Assembly (NCBI GenBank): GCA_028023455.1
Contig: JAQFVV010000056.1
Location: forward strand, 3,534,001-3,598,000
From: Epiperipatus broadwayi
Lineage: Eukaryota; Onychophora; Udeonychophora; Euonychophora; Peripatidae
DNA length: 64,000 nucleotides
Direction: 5' to 3'
Position 1 is the first letter of the stretch. Each line of letters begins with the position of its first letter. The notes beneath the pieces are model-generated. The model was given only the letters and a program-made list of their open reading frames with translations. It did not search any database and was not told the DNA's origin. This document shows, in pieces, positions 58,440-64,000 of the stretch. A program made the translations under genes and the position numbers.

Positions 58440-61200
58440 TCAATCCACTGCAGAATAAAGGTCTGAGTTCAATCTATCTTCTCAAATCTCTAGCTTCTCT
58501 TCTCCACATCATCCCAACATATTTCCTTCTTTCATCAATCCATCTCATATACAGTCTCTTTCTAAGACTTTTACAATCTTTTGAAATTCACCTTAAGATT
58601 AGAATTGTTGATCCATTATTGTCTCTTCTAACAATGTGCCCAGTCCAACTCCCATTTCAGTCTCTTAATTCTTTCAATGTTATCAGTAACACCTGTTAGT
58701 TCTCTCATCTGTATATTTTGTTTACTATTTTTTCTTCTTGTTACTCCTAACACATTTCATTGGGTGATTTGAAGTCTCTGTATTGCTCTTTTGTTAAGTA
58801 TCCAAGTCTCAGATCCATAAGTAAAAACTAATAAAACACATTTATTAAAAACATTCCTTTTCCATCATATAGTCATATTTCCTTTTTAATATTAAATTCT
58901 TTCTACCAAAAGCACCCCAACCAAGTTTAATTCTATAATTAATTTCATCCATTATGTTTCCATCTGTAATAATAATCTGACCAAAATATTTGTAGTTGTT
59001 AACTTGATTATTATCAATTTTTACTTTCATCTTTTGAAAAAATCCATCATTATCAACCTTTATTTTCATCCTTTGAAAAAATCCATTGAACATTATTTTA
59101 ATCATTTTAACATTTACCTTTAGTCCTATTTTCTTACTTTCATCTGATATTTTCCAAAGACTTTATCATGTGTTTGAAGTGTTAGTATTCATTCATTTTA
59201 TAGTTAAAATCCAAAGCGCATGTGCAACAGTTTAATACTGTTTAAAAATATCTGATAACTCTTGCAACATTTCCTGAAGCTCTAAAGCATTATTTACAAA
59301 AACAGCTACATCACTGGCAAACTCTAGATTTAAGTAATCTAAATTTACTTTTACTCCTTTAATTTCTCAAAAAGTTTTGGAGATATGGAGTCACTCTGTC
59401 ATACACCTTTCTCAATGTTAATCTTTTTAATATCATTATGCATTATAATTGTTGCTGTTGCATCTTTATAAATATTTTTCAGAATATGACAATATCCTGG
59501 GTCCATATCTTGATGCTCCAATGCTTTAATCACTGAAGAAATGTTTACAGAATCAAATGTCTTTCCATAATTTACAAATCCAAAGCATAATAGCAACTCA
59601 TATTCACTGGTCCTTTCTATCTTCTCTCAATATTTGGATATGATCCACTGTAGGAAAACCACTTTTAAATCCAGCTTGCTCTTTTGTCTAGTTAAAATCC
59701 AAAGTTCACTGTAGATGACCTGTAATTCTTTTGTTAAAAATTTTCTATAAAACTGATAAAAGACTGATGTCTGTAATTTCTAATATCTTCTCACCTTTTT
59801 TAAATATTAGTACTGCATTCTTCCAATAATCTGGACTTCTCTAACATTTACACATTTAGTATATAACTTTGCCAATTTTTTCCCCCTATTTCTTCTTTTT
59901 TTAAGATATTGATTATAATTCATCATTACTTGGAGCCTTTCCCTTCCTCATAAATTTAATTGCATGTCTCACTTCTTCATTTAAAAATCCTGGGTAATTC
60001 AGAAGGTATAGTAGTTGTAGGAAGTACTTTTTCTTTATTGCTATATAATTCTTGATAGAGGTCTTCCACACATTTCATGTCATCTCTTTTTTTAGTAATA
60101 GGTCTCTTATTGCAGAAATGTTTCCTACCGATACAAAGATGCTGTTTTACACTCCTAAGACATTTTTAAAGCCTTCCTTGTTAGTTCACAATTATATTTT
60201 CTTCATAAATTGTCATCCCAGTAGAATTTTTATGGTCAATTGCAGCTTTTTTTGTACCAACTATCTTTGTTGCAGTTTTTAAAAGTGTATCAGTTATCTT
60301 CCTATTGATTTCATTAAAATCTGAATCATGTCGAAAATCTGTTAATATCTGAAAATGATTTGTAAGTTCTAATTTAAATTCACTGGAATGTTTCTGAATT
60401 GTTTTTCTTAATTATTTTTCTCTAATTTTGCATTAATATGTATCCTATATTTCATTAATCGATTATCACTTTTTCTGTTAAATTTATTAAGAACATTGCA
60501 ATCTTGAAATATATATTTTCTGTTAATCAAAATATAATCCAATTTTGCTGTACCATCATTTGGATGCTTCTATGTTAATTCCTATTTAATATTTTTCTCA
60601 AAAAAAAAAAAAATCCATAATATAGTTTTTCTTTTTCTGCAAACTCCACAAGTTTACGACCTCTTTCATTATATCACCATAACCAAATTTATATCCAGCA
60701 TTTCATCTTTCAATTGTTTACTAATTCTAGCATTAAAGCCTCCCATGACAATTTTAAAATGTTTTGTCTGATCAAGTCTTTTTTTGTACACCCATAGGAA
60801 AACCCTCTATTTCGTCATCACAATGATAACTTGTTCAGGCATAAACCTGAATTATCTGCATTTGATATCTGCTATTAAGTTGAATAACTAATCTTGCCAT
60901 TCAATCTCCACAATGTTGTTCTTCCACTTTTATTTACAAAAAAAAAAACCTATGCCACTTTTACATCCAATATTAGTGTATTTATAGTGCAGGCATGTTC
61001 ACTTTTTAAATCAATTACCTCTTCACCTTTTATTCTAATATCATAAAGTTCAAGAATGTCCCATTTAATATGAGAAAGTTCTTCCAATCTTCCTTCACTT
61101 GAAAGTGATGGCAGCCTGGATCAGCAACTAGGATATTTTTAGCATGCTTAACCACCTTGGTTAGTGACTTTACAGCTTCCAGGGATTAAGGGATGATTTA
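58440..61200 (-). pseudogene. RTE-type LINE, near full-length, inactive
   Basis: On the minus strand, in order. The endonuclease begins near 61060 with WDILELYDIRIKGEEVIDL and has MGGFNARI at about 60725-60750. The RT reads VNYGKTFDSVNISSVIKALE and ILKNIYKDATATIIMHND (59596-59399), then DSISPKLF after a stop. The catalytic box near 59315-59290 reads FASDVAVF in place of FADD. NALELQEMLQELSDIF follows. The C-terminal part has NYKYFGQIIITDG and INYRIKLGWGAFGRKN (58845-59105), then RWIDERRK near 58540. The 3' end carries 'gcagtggattgatatgg' at about 58440-58456, the usual RTE end before a GAT-like tail. RTE elements insert by nicking DNA and copying their RNA there. Many stops and frame changes, plus the lost catalytic Asp, show it is dead. 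Confidence 0.85.
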
Positions 61201-61888
61201 AATTTATCTGCCATGATTGCAAATATCTATTAGAAAAAAAAATTCACACAAACATTCATTCAGCTTTGAAGAAAGCTCAACTGATTATAATAAAGAGATA
61301 TCAGGACAATTGAGAAGAAAGACCATAATGTTTCTTGATCTTAAACTGAGAGGTTTAAAAAATCAATAAACTCACTATGCTGGCTAATGAGTGTTTGTGA
61401 GCATCCCCATCTATGTTTGTATACTATATGAATAATCACATAGTAATAAAAGTTGCAATGACAAGAACATATGGAGTGGACATTAGGAATTTGTCCTGCT
61501 TGGTTCTTTTAAGTTGTCCAAGAATAAACAAAGGATCTTCTTTGAATTAACAGAAAATTCCTTTCTGCAGCCTAAAATAATAAAATACCTATTATTACCA
61601 AAGATGCGTTCTTCGATGCAATTAATGTGGAATTTATTTAAAATAGTTTTAGTGTTTGAATAAATTCTTTATCAAAATTAATTTTGGTGATAGAAACTTC
61701 ATTAGAAATAATTTTCTTTCATTAATTTTTTTTTACTCTGAATTATAAAAACAGAAATTTATTTCATATTTTTTGGATTACTTTTCATTTTTAGAATTAC
61801 AGATGAAACATTTTTATTTTTTTTTAATATAAAAATAAAATGAAGAAAAAAAAATAATTCAATAAAATAAAAAGCATGAAAAATAATT
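61201..61888. other. AT-rich DNA, no gene recognised
   Basis: Nothing seen beyond A- and T-runs. Confidence 0.4.
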
Positions 61889-62070
61889 ACTAAATTCATC
61901 ATGTCAGCTAGGGAAAAGACCTAAGAGTATAAAAAAAAAAAAGTTATTTAATATCTTTGTGTGTAAAAATAAATATATTTACTAAATTTATCATGTCAGC
62001 TATGGAAAAGACGTAAGAATGTAAAAAAAAAAAAAGTTATTCAATATCTCTGTGTAAAAATAAATATGGT
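61889..62070. repeat. Tandem duplication, unit about 91 bp
   Basis: 'catgtcagcta(g/t)ggaaaagac', an A12-13 run, 'gttatt(t/c)aatatct' and 'gtaaaaataaatat' recur at 61898 and 61989 onward. The copies are about 93% alike. Confidence 0.85.
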
Positions 62071-63887
62071 ATAGTAACGTATGCACCCTTCTCCTATGAT
62101 ACTCAATGAATCATTGAATTGTGCTGTTGTTCCCCTACTGCTACATTTGGAGTTTCGTTGTGAAGCATTTATTTTCACTATGGTTACTGAAGCTTAATTT
62201 TTCTTCCCATGAAAACTAATATAATTTAGTTTTTTGTCATTTGTTGAAAGCTATAGTCAAGTGAGATAGAAAGGATGAATTTAGATACAAATTATTTAGG
62301 TTTGTACAAGATATTGTAAATGCCTGTTACGTATAACCAGCACATCATATAACTCAATGCTCCACTTTGCATTTCTAAGTCCTCATTGATAAAGAAATTG
62401 GTATTAAATTGCAAAATCATCTAGTAGTCACTGATAATACAAGGTTACAAAGGATGGTGGTAGAATATAGAGGAGTGATCTATTATATAATAAAGGATGT
62501 TTAAAAAACTTGTAAATAAACAATATTTTATACACTTTGATTTTCTATATAATTTGAGAAAATGTTACACAATTATATTATCTATATTTCTCATATATTC
62601 CTTTTTTTTTAAAGTAATGTTTAAAAAAAATTTTTTTTTTACTATTTATACATGTTCAAAAAAAAAATCTCAAAAAAAAACAAACACCTTTTTACTATAC
62701 AAATCACAGGGGTTAATGTAAATTGATTATATATTTATATTATTGCCTAATATATCTGTCTAATAAATAAGAGTAAATAGGACAACTTTTTACTATGATA
62801 ATGTACCAATTAATTGTTTCTGAAAGTATTTGGCTCATATTAAATATGAATTCACTATTTTTCTAGAATAAACCAATTGTTAATAACAAAGATTCATTCT
62901 ATAAAATCTAATTTCAAACTGAGAACTTGTGCAAAGAAAATTTAAATATCTGGTTTTGTTGTATAGTGAAAAGCATTTGAAAGATGCAGAAATGTCAGTG
63001 GAATAATTTTAAGTTATTCCAAGATCCATTAGTACCCTACAAAACTATTTCAATACTACATCCATCAAATCACATCTAACACTTTCTATTTTATTTTACT
63101 AATTGTTGCTTTAAATCAATCATGAAATCAGCATTTTAGAAGAGATGGAATATTTTCCTAGTCTTTATAATTAGTTAATTTTGATGTTCAAACAAGCATT
63201 TTTTATTGCTCCAAAATCCGGGACATTCTTAGGAACTGAACATACAAACAGAATGTGTATCATCACTTCTACTAGTATGATACAATTCTTAAAGTGTACA
63301 AAAATTCTCAAAATTCTTTTTTTTTTTTTGAGAATTACTTTTATATAATTCATAAATTTATTTTAGAAAATCAATGCCTTTATATGTATAGACTCCTATA
63401 TAATCTTTTTATAAATACAAATTCCTGCTCAGATATAATTCTATGCATGTTATAACTATATAGAATTTTTATTTTTCTATTAATACATCAGTCTTATTTG
63501 ATTTTGGTATCAACATGATTCATTTTTTATTTATTATAATTAGTTTTTCAAGTCATTTTATACTTATTTAAAACTTTTTCAATTTTAGTAGATGGTCAAT
63601 GTTTAAAAAGAACAATTAAAATTTATTTTTTTCTTTCAGATAATACTTGTCAGCACAATTTTGTAACATTCCATATTTTAATTAGCGATATATTTTATCT
63701 TGCAATACTTTTTCAAAACTGGTAATTCATCAGAACAAAAAAAGACTTATGTATATATTTTATACTTGGAGGGGGAAAAGATGTATCTTTCACATTAAAA
63801 CATGATTTACTTTCCTGAGTTAGATATTAAATGCTTCTGCTAACTTTCATAATTCAAATTATTGTTTCTTATTAGATGTGATAATAT
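62071..63887. other. AT-rich DNA, no gene recognised
   Basis: 62370-62395 repeats the 'aagtcctcattgataaagaa' word also seen near 33140. No gene. Confidence 0.4.
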
Positions 63888-64000
63888 GTTGGACTATTTC
63901 CATCATCTATATAGTAAATGTTGAATGTATAGAAAAAATTTGTAAACTTTATTTAAATTTTTCAAATACAAATAATGTTAGTAATAACACACAAATAGAT
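63888..64000 (-). mobile_element. Penelope-like pseudo-LTR, cut by the window end
   Basis: On the minus strand, 'atgatggaaatagtccaa' (63890-63907), 'attcaacat', 'atttaaataaa' and 'gttattactaacattatttg' follow the order of the 12.66 and 15.4 kb pseudo-LTRs. The rest of the element lies beyond position 64000. Confidence 0.72.

Noticed and set aside
1-64000. CRISPR array, bacterial operons, Shine-Dalgarno sites
   Set aside because: The tandem repeats found have no unique spacers of constant length, and gene content is that of an animal genome.

Overview
This is an AT-rich stretch (about three quarters A+T by eye) of an animal nuclear genome. It has no operons, no ribosome-binding-site-led ORFs and no recognisable host coding exon. 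The identity rests on its mobile elements: Penelope-like (PLE) reverse transcriptase with a GIY-YIG nuclease, RTE-type and jockey-like LINEs, hAT elements with BED finger/ZBED5-like transposase and 8-bp target-site duplications, a pogo-like element with TA duplications, and tRNA-derived SINEs. The species cannot be fixed from the sequence. A low-GC invertebrate (for example a chelicerate, other arthropod, cnidarian or mollusc) fits best.

Layout. 1.45-3.53 kb: decayed LINE RT (minus). 5.1-5.7 kb: RTE fragment. 7.7-9.1 kb: GC-richer unassigned single-copy-looking DNA. 9.69-10.93 kb: tandem satellite with a ~353-bp unit. Its minus strand carries a hammerhead-ribozyme-like core in each full unit, and the array ends in an inverted piece of the same unit. 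12.66-13.55 kb: truncated PLE (minus). 13.64-14.51 kb: small element with inverted ends. 14.95-18.24 kb: nearly full-length but broken PLE (plus) with pseudo-LTRs on both sides. Each pseudo-LTR carries a hammerhead-like motif and a tRNA-like A/B-box segment. 22.34-23.83, 47.39-48.13 and 51.53-52.07 kb: three non-autonomous hAT copies of one family, the first with a second transposon nested inside. 26.8-27.9, 29.6-30.2, 33.6-34.3 and 51.2-51.5 kb: pieces of one jockey-like LINE family. 28.43-29.31 kb: unassigned GC-richer block with a 178-codon open frame. 30.30-32.97 kb: hAT element with an almost intact transposase. 35.69-36.87 kb: pogo-like element. 37.6-39.45, 46.6-47.2 and 58.4-61.2 kb: RTE copies. 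40.19 kb: solitary hammerhead-like copy with an intact core. 42.15-42.34 kb: near-perfect foldback. 44.46-46.25 kb: inverted-repeat element full of minisatellite. 48.74 and 54.80 kb: SINEs. 63.89 kb to the end: start of another PLE.

The most interesting theme is self-cleaving RNA. Two unrelated-looking hosts of hammerhead-like motifs, a ~353-bp satellite (retrozyme-like) and a Penelope-like element, lie within 8 kb of each other. The PLE pseudo-LTR also carries a tRNA-like putative Pol III promoter just upstream of its ribozyme motif. A plausible but untested model is that the tRNA-like segment drives or initiates transcripts that the ribozyme trims, and that the satellite is a non-autonomous circular-RNA retroelement mobilised by the PLE enzyme.

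All calls come from reading the sequence; no alignment, folding or database search was run. Boundaries marked approximate are by eye.
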